DNA of 64,000 nucleotides, taken from Nocardia concava NBRC 100430. Lineage in GTDB: Bacteria; Actinomycetota; Actinomycetes; Mycobacteriales; Mycobacteriaceae. The stretch covers positions 34,016 through 98,015 of the forward strand of contig NZ_BAFX01000002.1 in the NCBI RefSeq assembly GCF_000308815.1, written 5' to 3'. Of this stretch, positions 54,185 through 62,011 are shown one piece after another (the stretch's first letter is position 1; every line of letters starts with the position of its first letter). The notes under the pieces are model-generated. The model had not been told where the DNA came from. It did no database searches and saw nothing but the letters and a program-made list of their open reading frames with translations. Position numbers and translations under genes: made by a program.

Positions 54185-55276
54185 ATGCGAGGCGATAGAC
54201 GTCAGAGATCCCGCGGTTGGCTCAAGAACTCCGTGGTCGGACTGGCGCTGGCGGTTGCACTGCCGTTCGGGGTGTCGGCGGTGGGCGTCGGCACGGCGAA
54301 CGCGGCGCTCGACCCCTCCGGATTCGACTTCTACGTCGACTCGGCGTCCATGGGCCCGGTCAAGTCGCGCGTCTTCCGCGCGGCCGACGGCAACACCTCC
54401 CGCGTCGTCTATGCCCTCGACGGCATGCGCGCCGGGCAGGACCTGAGCGGCTGGGAGATCAACACCGATATCGCCCACGCGCTGACCGCCGCGAACATCA
54501 ATGTCGTCATGCCGATCGGCGGCCAGTCCAGCTTCTACGCCGACTGGAACGCGCCGAGCAGCATCCTCGGCGTCGGTGACGGCACCGGTTCGGCGTCGGG
54601 CTCGGGCACCCTGTCCTCGTCCGGCTCGGCCTCGGGCTCGTCCTCGGGTTCGGGCGCCTTCCAGCTCCTCAGCGGCGGCCCGGGCAAGAGCTACCGCTAC
54701 ACCTGGGAGACCTTCCTGTCCCAGGACCTGCCCAACGCCCTGCAGAGCCGCCTCGGCTTCAGCCGCACCCGCAACGGCATCTTCGGCCTCTCCATGGGTG
54801 GTTCCGGCGCGCTGACGCTGGCCGCCTACCACCCCGACCAGTTCAGCTTCGCGGGCTCGTACTCCGGCTACCTGAACATCTCCGCGCCCGGCATGCGTGA
54901 GGCCATCCGCCTGGCCATGATCGACGCCGGCGGCTACAACGTCGACTCCATGGCCCCGCCGTGGGGGCCGCAGTGGCTGCACATGGACCCGTTCGTGTTC
55001 GCGCCGCGCCTGAAGGACAACAACACCCGCCTGTGGATCTCCGCCGCGAGCGGCGTCCCGGGCGCGGGTGACGTCACCGGCATCATGCCGGTCATCCAGG
55101 GTGTGCCGCTGGAAGCGCTCGCGCTGGTGAACACCCGGGCCTTCCAGGCCCGCATGCTGTCGCTGGGCGCCGGCAACGTCACCTACGACTTCCCGGCCAC
55201 CGGTGTCCACAACTGGAACAACTGGAACGCCGAGGTCTACCGCATGATCCCGGACCTCTCCGCCAACATCGGATAA
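54185..55276 (+). CDS. Mycolyltransferase paralogue 2 (Ser/Gly-insert form)
   Basis: 363 residues. Signal peptide ending near GTANA. Core motifs are VMPIGGQSSFYADW, the nucleophile elbow FGLSMGGSGAL, YSGYLNISAPGMREAIRLAM, the Glu in VPLEALALVNTRAF and the His in ATGVHNWNNW. Unusually, residues about 133-158 are almost pure Ser/Gly (GTGSASGSGTLSSSGSASGS and onwards), lengthening the same linker that paralogues 1 and 3 carry. Start ATG 54185; the nearest AAAGG is rather far upstream (about 14 bases). A terminator follows. Confidence 0.93.
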   Translation: MRGDRRQRSRGWLKNSVVGLALAVALPFGVSAVGVGTANAALDPSGFDFYVDSASMGPVKSRVFRAADGNTSRVVYALDGMRAGQDLSGWEINTDIAHALTAANINVVMPIGGQSSFYADWNAPSSILGVGDGTGSASGSGTLSSSGSASGSSSGSGAFQLLSGGPGKSYRYTWETFLSQDLPNALQSRLGFSRTRNGIFGLSMGGSGALTLAAYHPDQFSFAGSYSGYLNISAPGMREAIRLAMIDAGGYNVDSMAPPWGPQWLHMDPFVFAPRLKDNNTRLWISAASGVPGAGDVTGIMPVIQGVPLEALALVNTRAFQARMLSLGAGNVTYDFPATGVHNWNNWNAEVYRMIPDLSANIG

Positions 55277-55288
55277 GACCCGATTTCG

Positions 55289-55318
55289 AAGGCCCCCGCA
55301 TGTCGATGCGGGGGCCTT
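55289..55318 (+). terminator. Rho-independent terminator after mycolyltransferase 2
   Basis: AAGGCCCCCGCAT pairs perfectly with ATGCGGGGGCCTT around GTCG and is followed by CTTTC. Confidence 0.88.
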
Positions 55319-55463
55319 CTTTCGTTCTCCCGACGAAGATCGTTTTGCGACTCGCCGCGCCGACCACACCGGACACGCCCAGCTGGTCATCCGATACTCA
55401 TCTCGTAGCGAAGATGAGTTCTGCGTGATCAGTGTTCTGCTCAAAACGAGAAGGGCTGGGTCG

Positions 55464-56513
55464 ATGCGGGTGCGAGGCTTCATTCGAAAGGTGCTGGGCG
55501 TCGGTGCCGCCGCCCTGCTGATGCCGTTCGGGGTGGCGGTGATCGAAGCGCCACCGGCCGCCGCGGCCTTCGATCCCGCCATCTTCGACTTCTGGGCCGA
55601 TTCCCCCTTCATGGGGCCGATCAAGACCCGCATCCTGCGGGCGCGGGACGGCAACACCCAGCGGGTGGCCTATGTGCTGGACGGGGAGCGGGCGCAGGAG
55701 GACCTGAACGGCTGGGAGATCAACACCAATGTCCCGCAGGTGCTGGCGGACTGGAACATCAATGTCGTGATGCCGATCGGCGGGCAGTCCAGCTTCTACG
55801 CGGACTGGGACGCGCCGAGCTCGTTCTTCGGCCTCCCGCCGGGCGCCGGGTCCGCGGCCTACGGCACCGGTTCGGGTGCGACCGAGGCGCTGGGCGGCGG
55901 CCCGGGCAAGAGCTATCGGTACGCGTGGGAGGACTTCATCACCAACCACCTGCGCTGGGAACTGCAGAACCGGTTGGGCTTCAACCCGAACCGCAACGGC
56001 ATCTTCGGCCTGTCCATGGGCGGCAGCGCCGCACTCACCCTGGCCGCCTACCACCCCGATCAGTTCAGCTACGCCGGTTCGTACTCCGGTTACCTGAACA
56101 TCTCCGCGCCCGGTATGCGCGAGGCCATCCGAGTCGCCATGCTCGACGCCGGCGGCTACAACGTCGACTCCATGGCCCCGCCCTGGGGGCCGAGCTGGCT
56201 GCGCATGGACCCGTTCGTCTTCGCGCCGACGCTGGTCGCCAACAACACCCGGATATGGGTCTCCGCCGGCAGCGGTGCGCCGATGCCCGAGGATCTGAAC
56301 ATCCCCTTCGGCATGGCGGCCGATCGCCTGATCCGCGGCGCGCCCTTGGAAGCGTTGGCACTGGCCAACTCTCGCGCCTTCCAGGTCCGCATGCTCACGC
56401 TGGGCGCTCAGAACGTGGTCTGGGATTTCCCGGCCAACGGCCTGCACGCCTGGACCAACTGGGCCAACGATGCCTACCGCATGATCCCGGACATGTCCGC
56501 GAACATCGGCTGA
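55464..56513 (+). CDS. Mycolyltransferase paralogue 3 (linker-insert subgroup)
   Basis: 349 residues from ATG 55464 (MRVRGFIRK, AGAAGGG nine bases upstream); the longer frame from 55425 lacks signal-peptide logic. Signal peptide ends near PPAAAA. Core motifs are DSPFMGPIKTRIL, VMPIGGQSSFYADW, FGLSMGGSAAL, YSGYLNISAPGMREAIRVAM, Glu in APLEALALANSRAF and His in GLHAWTNW. The linker PPGAGSAAYGTGSGATEALG precedes GGPGKSYRYAWE. A longer loop with MPEDLNIPFGMAADRL precedes the Glu. Very close to paralogue 2 in the C-terminal half, suggesting recent duplication or conversion. Confidence 0.93.
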   Translation: MRVRGFIRKVLGVGAAALLMPFGVAVIEAPPAAAAFDPAIFDFWADSPFMGPIKTRILRARDGNTQRVAYVLDGERAQEDLNGWEINTNVPQVLADWNINVVMPIGGQSSFYADWDAPSSFFGLPPGAGSAAYGTGSGATEALGGGPGKSYRYAWEDFITNHLRWELQNRLGFNPNRNGIFGLSMGGSAALTLAAYHPDQFSYAGSYSGYLNISAPGMREAIRVAMLDAGGYNVDSMAPPWGPSWLRMDPFVFAPTLVANNTRIWVSAGSGAPMPEDLNIPFGMAADRLIRGAPLEALALANSRAFQVRMLTLGAQNVVWDFPANGLHAWTNWANDAYRMIPDMSANIG

Positions 56514-56528
56514 CGCCAAAGCGCAAGG

Positions 56529-56567
56529 CATGGTGGCCGCTGCCCGAGAAGGGCGGCGGCCACCATG
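56529..56567 (+). terminator. Terminator hairpin after mycolyltransferase 3
   Basis: CATGGTGGCCGC plus GCCC pairs with GGGC plus GCGGCCACCATG around GAGAA with one internal mismatch. It begins 16 bases after the stop. Confidence 0.8.
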
Positions 56568-56782
56568 TATTCGGGGTATCGGGGCGAAGCGCCCGAAATC
56601 TCGAGGGGGTTCGGGGCGAAGCCCCTGAGGGCCTCCCGGGAGTGGGGATATATCACGGTTTGGTCGCGTGAGGTGTTTCGATAGCCGTTCGCTCCGAATA
56701 GGGGCCTATAGAAGTTCTCAGCGTCAACAGTTTCTGCATATCGGCAGTGGTCAACGGTGACCACGCTCTGAAAGGCGAGTCG

Positions 56783-57763
56783 ATGCGGTCTGTTCGGGTG
56801 CTCCATGGCGCGTGGCGGCGGTCCCTGGTGGGATTCGCGGCGGCAGTTGCCGTTTCACTGTCCGGGATGGTGGGCGCGGCCCCATCGCACGCCGGATTCG
56901 ATCCGGGCGGCTACGACTTCTGGGTCGATTCCTCCATGGGCCCGATCAAGTCGCGCGTCTTCCGCGCGCAGGACGGCAATACCCAGCGGGTGGTCTACGC
57001 GCTGGACGGATTGCGCGCCCGCAACGACCTTTCCGGCTGGGAGATCGACACCGATATCGAGCGCGCGCTCACCGCCTGGAACATCAATGTGGTGATGCCG
57101 GTCGGCGGCCAGTCCAGCTTCTATTCGGACTGGGTGGCGGCGAGCAACACCAATGGGCAGGCCGTGCCCTATGCCTGGGAGACCTTCCTGACCCGGGATC
57201 TGCGCAATGCGCTGGCCGCCCGGCTGGGTTTCAATCCGCACGGAAACGGCGTGTTCGGCCTGTCCATGGGCGGCAGCGCCGCACTGGTGCTGGCGGCCTA
57301 TCATCCGGACCAGTTCCGTTATGCCGGATCATATTCCGGGTATTTGAACATTTCCGCGCCCGGTATGCGCGAGGGCCTGCGCGCCGCGCTGCTGGACGCG
57401 GGCGGCTACAACATCGATGCTATGTGGGGTCCGCCGTGGAGCGAATTGTGGCTGCGCAACGATCCTTTCGTTTTCGCGCCGCGGCTGCGCGACAACGGCA
57501 CCCGGCTGTGGATCTCGAGCGGAAACGGCCTGCCCGGTCAGCGGGATGTGGTGCGCAGCCCCCTGGACGCCTACAACGTGGGCAATGCGATGGGGCTGGA
57601 AGCCATAGCACTCGCGAATACCCGCTCGTTCCAGGTGCGGCTGGACTCGCTGGGTGTGAACAATGCGGTCTTCGAGTTCACCTCCGACGGTGTGCACAAC
57701 TGGCCGTACTGGGCCGACCAGGTCTACAAGATGCTGCCGGATCTGAGCGCCAACCTCGGTTGA
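56783..57763 (+). CDS. Mycolyltransferase paralogue 4 (no linker insert)
   Basis: 326 residues, the shortest complete paralogue. Start ATG 56783 (MRSVRVLHG) follows AAAGGCGAG. Signal peptide ends near APSHA. Motifs are DSSMGPIKSRVFRAQDGN, VMPVGGQSSFYSDW, FGLSMGGSAALVLA, MWGPPWSELWLRNDPF, Glu in MGLEAIALANTRSF and His in DGVHNWPYW. Instead of the linker it has a short SNTNGQAVPYAWE loop, like classical Ag85 (MWGP and RNDP blocks are also Ag85-like). It may be closest to the ancestral form. Confidence 0.93.
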   Translation: MRSVRVLHGAWRRSLVGFAAAVAVSLSGMVGAAPSHAGFDPGGYDFWVDSSMGPIKSRVFRAQDGNTQRVVYALDGLRARNDLSGWEIDTDIERALTAWNINVVMPVGGQSSFYSDWVAASNTNGQAVPYAWETFLTRDLRNALAARLGFNPHGNGVFGLSMGGSAALVLAAYHPDQFRYAGSYSGYLNISAPGMREGLRAALLDAGGYNIDAMWGPPWSELWLRNDPFVFAPRLRDNGTRLWISSGNGLPGQRDVVRSPLDAYNVGNAMGLEAIALANTRSFQVRLDSLGVNNAVFEFTSDGVHNWPYWADQVYKMLPDLSANLG

Positions 57764-58147
57764 GCGAATCCGCCACACCACTCGCGCGAATCCGCTCGGC
57801 CGACTGATCGAAACAGCCAAGCGGCGTGTGGCGTAAGCGATTTCCGCTTTGCCGCGACATCACGAGCGATTCGCGATATGGTCACCGCACCATTACGGTC
57901 GTATGCGATGGTGGGAATCCCCTAATCATTAAGCATGACCTTGCCAACCGCTCGGAGCGTCGAATACCCTCCAGCGAGCGCAAGTGTGACCAACCGGTGG
58001 TAGCGCTTCGCTCGCAGGGGAGTGTCGGGATTCGCTGCGAGTGCTGATCGCGCTTGTCCGCGTATGGCTTCGTCGTGCGCGCGTGCGTGATTGACAACTT
58101 AAGACACCGCAGTAGCGCAGTGCTGCGGTAGAGAAGGAGCAGTATCC
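57764..58147. other. Intergenic region upstream of mycolyltransferase 5
   Basis: 384 bp without a credible gene, and noticeably lower in GC than its surroundings. CGCCACAC...GTGTGGCG arms just after paralogue 4 may form a terminator. Near the 3' end, TTGACA (58091-58096) with TAGCGC 16 bases on is a possible promoter. The hairpin ACCGCAG/CTGCGGT (58106-58129) sits in the leader just before the AAGGAG ribosome site. Confidence 0.5.
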
Positions 58148-59188
58148 ATGCGTTTCGGCAGGTCCGCCGTGCCGGGAGTATCGTCGCGACGCCGTGCGCA
58201 GAGTGGCTGGCGCTCACGGTTCCTCGCCGCCACCGTCACCGCGGCGGCGCTCGCTGTCCCGACCGCTTCCTTGGCCGCCCCGTCCATCGCCACGGCCGCT
58301 CCGGCCTTCGGTCCGATGCATCGCGGCATTCCGGGCAGCTTCGAAGAACTGATGGTGCCCTCGAGCATGGGCCCGATCAAGGTTCAGGTGCAGTGGGCCA
58401 AGAACGGCGGTAGCTCCGCGGTCTACATGCTCGACGGCATGCGCGCCCGCGACGACCGCAATGCGTGGGCGAACGCGGACGAGGGCGATGCCCCGGGCAT
58501 CTTCGCCAACGACGACATCAACGTGATCATGCCGGTCGGCGGTCAGTCCAGCTTCTACGCGGACTGGGCGTCGCCGTCGAACACCAACGGTCAGAAGTTC
58601 ACCTACAAGTGGGAGACCTTCCTGACCAAGGAACTCCCGGACTTCCTTGCCGGCTATGGCGTTTCGCGGAACAACGTGGCCATCGCGGGTCTGTCCATGG
58701 GTGGCTCGGCCGCGCTCATGACGGCCGCCTACCACCGCGACATGTTCAAGCAGGCCACCTCGTTCTCGGGCTACCTGAACCTGTCGGCGCCGGGCATGCG
58801 CGAGGCCATCCGCCTGGCCATGCTGGACGCCGGTCGCTACAACGTCGACTCCATGGCCGCGCCGTGGAGCCCGGCCTGGCTGCGCATGGACCCGTTCGTG
58901 TTCGCGCCGCAGCTGAAGAACCTGCCGATGTACATCTCCTCGGGTAACGGCATCCCGGGCCCGCGCGACGGTGTCGGCTCCTTCGCCGACGTGTTCAACA
59001 CCGGTAACGCCATGGCCCTGGAGGCCCTGGCCGTGGTGAACACCCGTGCGTTCCAGGCTCGTCTGGGTCAGCTGAACATCCCGGCCCAGTTCGACTTCAC
59101 CCCGACCGGTACCCACAAGTGGGGCTACTGGCACGACGAGCTGATCAAGGCGCGTCCGGGCATGCTGTCGGCGCTGGGTCTCGCGTAA
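58148..59188 (+). CDS. Mycolyltransferase paralogue 5 (FEELMVPSSMG subgroup)
   Basis: 346 residues. A long N-terminus includes a signal peptide ending near ATAAPA. The mature start GSFEELMVPSSMGPIKVQVQ resembles the classical Ag85 beginning (LxVPSxSMGRxIKVQ) more than paralogues 1-4 do. Other motifs are VIMPVGGQSSFYADW, AGLSMGGSAALMTA, FSGYLNLSAPGMREAIRLAM, Glu in MALEALAVVNTRAF and His in TGTHKWGYW. It lacks the linker insert. ATG 58148 has AAGGAG nine bases upstream and its own apparent promoter. Codon use is highly optimised, so it may be the main, strongly expressed enzyme. Confidence 0.94.
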   Translation: MRFGRSAVPGVSSRRRAQSGWRSRFLAATVTAAALAVPTASLAAPSIATAAPAFGPMHRGIPGSFEELMVPSSMGPIKVQVQWAKNGGSSAVYMLDGMRARDDRNAWANADEGDAPGIFANDDINVIMPVGGQSSFYADWASPSNTNGQKFTYKWETFLTKELPDFLAGYGVSRNNVAIAGLSMGGSAALMTAAYHRDMFKQATSFSGYLNLSAPGMREAIRLAMLDAGRYNVDSMAAPWSPAWLRMDPFVFAPQLKNLPMYISSGNGIPGPRDGVGSFADVFNTGNAMALEALAVVNTRAFQARLGQLNIPAQFDFTPTGTHKWGYWHDELIKARPGMLSALGLA

Positions 59189-59220
59189 TAGCAACCGCCC
59201 CCGCGATAGCGGAAGCGAAT

Positions 59221-59250
59221 GAACCGGCCACCCTACGGGGTGGCCGGTTC
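59221..59250 (+). terminator. Rho-independent terminator after mycolyltransferase 5
   Basis: GAACCGGCCACCC pairs perfectly with GGGTGGCCGGTTC around TACG and is followed by TTTT. Confidence 0.92.
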
Positions 59251-59295
59251 TTTTATGCCTCCCCAAGATTCGCCGCAACGGGGTAGAAAACTCAT

Positions 59296-60669
59296 GTGAC
59301 AGCTGTGGCGATTGGTAGATGGGGGAGACGCGGCCGCGAGACGCTGGTCGCGCTCGCGGTAGCCACGACGGCCTTGCTGACGGTGGGGACGGCGTATGCG
59401 GAACCGGGGGTAGCGCCGCCAACGGGCGAACCGGCCAAACCGACCAAACCCGATATACGAAATGCGGTGTGGCTCAGCGATAGACGCGTGGCCCTGTGGA
59501 TCGACTCGCCCTCGATGGGGACGCAGATCCAGGTGCAGCTGCTGCTGGCCCGGGACTGGAATGCCAAGCCGGATGCGAAATTCCCGGCGCTCTACATGCT
59601 CGACGGCCTGCGCGCCACCGACGATCAGAGCGGATGGACGAAAGAGGCCGGGGCGGAATCGTTCTACGCCGACAAGAACGTCACTGTGGTGCTGCCGGTG
59701 GGCGGCGCGGCCAGCTTCTACACCGACTGGAAGCGGCCCGACAACGGCAAGACCTACAAGTGGGAAACCTTCCTCACCAAGGAATTACCGCCGCTGCTGG
59801 ACCGCGATTGGCGCACCACCAATGTGCGCGGCCTGACCGGGCTCTCCATGGGCGGCACCGCGGCCATGATGCTGGCGGCCCGCAATCCCGGCTTCGTGCG
59901 CTACGCCGCCTCCTTCTCCGGCATGCTCACCCTCACGACTCTCGGTATGCCGCAGGCGATCGCGTACGCCATGCGCGATGCGGGCGGCTACAACTCCGAC
60001 GCCATGTTCGGCCCCGCCACCGATGCCGAATGGGACTCGCACGATCCCTACGCCCTGGCCGAAAAACTGAAGGGCCTCAGCCTGTATGTGTCCGCGGGCA
60101 GTGGCCTGGCGGGGGTCTACGACCTGCCCTCCGGTATTCCGGGGGTGAGCACCAACTGGCAGGGCATGGCGTTGGAAGTGTTGTCCCGCTTCTCTTCTCA
60201 GCAGTTCGTGGCCAAGCTGAACAAGCTGAGCATTCCGGTCCAGGTGACCTATCGGCCGTCGGGCACGCACTCCTGGCCGTACTGGGATTTCGAGATGCGG
60301 CAGGCCTGGCCGCAGGCGGCGTCCGCGCTGGGTGTGGAAGCGGCCAAACCGGACTGCGCCGCCGGCGGCGCGATTCTTCCTGTGGCACTGGGGAAGTCGT
60401 GGCTGGGTGACTGTCTCACCGCGGAGTACAAGCTGGCCGGCGGTGTGGCACAGGACTTCCGGGGCGGACGGGTGGTGTGGTCGGCGGCCACGGGCGCGCA
60501 TTCGGTGGGCGGCATGATCGGCGGCGCGTACGAGGGCGCGGCGGGACCCGCTGGCGCACTCGGCTTTCCCACGTCCGACGAAACGCCCATACAGGGCGGC
60601 GTGCAGCAGGCATTCCAGCACGGCACCATCGTCTTCCACGACGGAAAGGCCGAGATACACGCCAGCTGA
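59296..60669 (+). CDS. Mycolyltransferase paralogue 6 with C-terminal LGFP repeat
   Basis: 457 residues. GTG 59296 lies six bases after TAGAAA, suggesting a leaderless start. The signal peptide ends near GTAYA. The catalytic domain (to about 345) has DSPSMGTQIQVQLLLARDWN, YMLDGLRATDDQSGW, GLTGLSMGGTAAMMLAARNP, Glu in MALEVLSRFSSQQF and His in SGTHSWPYW. The remaining ~110 residues form LGFP-type units (VAQDFRGGRVVWSAATGAHS, AGALGFPTSDE, QQAFQHGTIVFHDG). Corynebacterial PS1/Cop1 mycolyltransferase has the same esterase-plus-LGFP layout, where the repeats bind the wall. It forms a subgroup with paralogue 8. Confidence 0.94.
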   Translation: MTAVAIGRWGRRGRETLVALAVATTALLTVGTAYAEPGVAPPTGEPAKPTKPDIRNAVWLSDRRVALWIDSPSMGTQIQVQLLLARDWNAKPDAKFPALYMLDGLRATDDQSGWTKEAGAESFYADKNVTVVLPVGGAASFYTDWKRPDNGKTYKWETFLTKELPPLLDRDWRTTNVRGLTGLSMGGTAAMMLAARNPGFVRYAASFSGMLTLTTLGMPQAIAYAMRDAGGYNSDAMFGPATDAEWDSHDPYALAEKLKGLSLYVSAGSGLAGVYDLPSGIPGVSTNWQGMALEVLSRFSSQQFVAKLNKLSIPVQVTYRPSGTHSWPYWDFEMRQAWPQAASALGVEAAKPDCAAGGAILPVALGKSWLGDCLTAEYKLAGGVAQDFRGGRVVWSAATGAHSVGGMIGGAYEGAAGPAGALGFPTSDETPIQGGVQQAFQHGTIVFHDGKAEIHAS

Positions 60670-60777
60670 ACCGGATACCCGCCGGTTACCTCCGAGCCGA
60701 CGGTAGAGTGCACCGTTGTCCGTGACTCCCGTCACGTTGGTGTGCTTCCCCCCCTGCGGTTCAGGAGATCGATCTCT

Positions 60778-61821
60778 ATGGCAGTACAGGGCGCTTCGTC
60801 ATGCCCGCAAGGCGGTTCGATTCGGAAAAACAAGCGTGCCCGCGCCTGGCTGTTCACCCGTGCCAGGGGCTGGCGCAGGGTGCTGGCTGTCGCGGCGGCC
60901 GTGGTGGCGCTGCCCGCCCTGGCGGGGCCCGCCGTCGCGATGCCCACGCACCCGCTGCATCGCACCCCCGAGGGCGGGTTCGAGGAGCTGATGGTGCCCT
61001 CGAGCATGGGTCCGGTGAAGGTCCAGGTGCAGTGGGCCAAGCACGGCGGCGACGCCGCGCTCTATCTGCTCGACGGCCTGCGCGCCCGCGACGACTTCAA
61101 TGCCTGGACCTTCGAGACCAACGCGCTGCAGCAGTTCGCCGACGACAACATCACCCTGGTGATGCCGGTCGGCGGCCAGTCCAGCTTCTACACCGACTGG
61201 CGCGCGCCCTCGAGTACCAACGGCCAGAAGTTCACCTATCGGTGGGAGACCTTCCTGACCGATGAACTGCCGTCGTTCCTGGAGGGGTTCGGCGTCTCCC
61301 GCACCAATAACGCGGTGGCCGGACTGTCCATGGGCGGCTCGGCGGCGCTGGCCCTGGCGGCATTCCATCGCGACCAGTTCAAGCACGCCTCCTCGTTCTC
61401 GGGCTACCTGAACATCTCCGCGCCGGGCATGCGCGAGGCGATCCGCATCGCCATGCTCGACGCGGGCCGCTTCAATGTCGACTCCATGGCCTGGCCCTGG
61501 AGCCCGGCCTGGCTGCGCATGGACCCGTTCGTGTTCGCGCCGCAGCTGCGCAACCTGCCGCTCTACATCTCCGCGTCCTGGGGTGTGCCGGGTGCGCACG
61601 ACAATCCCGAAGGTGCCGTCGGCCTGTTCAACACCGTCAATGCCGTTGCGCTGGAAGCCCTGTCGATGGTCAACACCATCGCCTTCATGGCGCGCATGAA
61701 CCAGCTCGGCATCGGCGCGCACTACAGCCTGCCGACGCGCGGCACCCATTCCTGGGGTTACTGGCAGGACCAGCTCGCGGGCGCGCGGCCCGACATCCTG
61801 GCCGCGCTCGGAGTGTCGTAA
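60778..61821 (+). CDS. Mycolyltransferase paralogue 7 (FEELMVPSSMG subgroup)
   Basis: 347 residues. ATG 60778 (MAVQGASSC) has AGGAG ten bases upstream. The N-terminus is long and basic before the signal core (VLAVAAAVVALPALAGPAVA). Motifs are GGFEELMVPSSMGPVKVQVQ, LVMPVGGQSSFYTDW, AGLSMGGSAALALA, FSGYLNISAPGMREAIRIAM, Glu in VALEALSMVNTIAF and His in RGTHSWGYW. It is a sister of paralogue 5. A small dyad GTGACTCCCGTCAC lies upstream at 60722-60735. A copy of the dispersed repeat starts four bases after its stop. Confidence 0.93.
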   Translation: MAVQGASSCPQGGSIRKNKRARAWLFTRARGWRRVLAVAAAVVALPALAGPAVAMPTHPLHRTPEGGFEELMVPSSMGPVKVQVQWAKHGGDAALYLLDGLRARDDFNAWTFETNALQQFADDNITLVMPVGGQSSFYTDWRAPSSTNGQKFTYRWETFLTDELPSFLEGFGVSRTNNAVAGLSMGGSAALALAAFHRDQFKHASSFSGYLNISAPGMREAIRIAMLDAGRFNVDSMAWPWSPAWLRMDPFVFAPQLRNLPLYISASWGVPGAHDNPEGAVGLFNTVNAVALEALSMVNTIAFMARMNQLGIGAHYSLPTRGTHSWGYWQDQLAGARPDILAALGVS

Positions 61822-61824
61822 GCC

Positions 61825-61900
61825 CGTCATCCCGGCGCGCTTTTGGCCGGGATCCACACCGTACGGAGTGGATTCCGGCCAAAAACATGCCGGAATGACG
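61825..61900. repeat. Dispersed palindromic repeat, copy 3 (intergenic)
   Basis: 76-bp inverted repeat starting CGTCATCCCGGCGCGCTTTT and ending ATGCCGGAATGACG, with a short centre (CACCGTACGGAGTG). It is nearly identical in its arms to copies 1 and 2. It lies between mycolyltransferases 7 and 8 and could serve as a transcription-stopping hairpin there. Confidence 0.9.
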
Positions 61901-62011
61901 AGCGCGTGGTCGGAAACTGGGCGGTTGCTGTAGAACGCCCGGTTTCCGTGTGTCCTACCGGGAGTCACGCCCTTCCGGAGGTACAACACTTGTGTGGCTG
62001 GAGTTGTCCGT

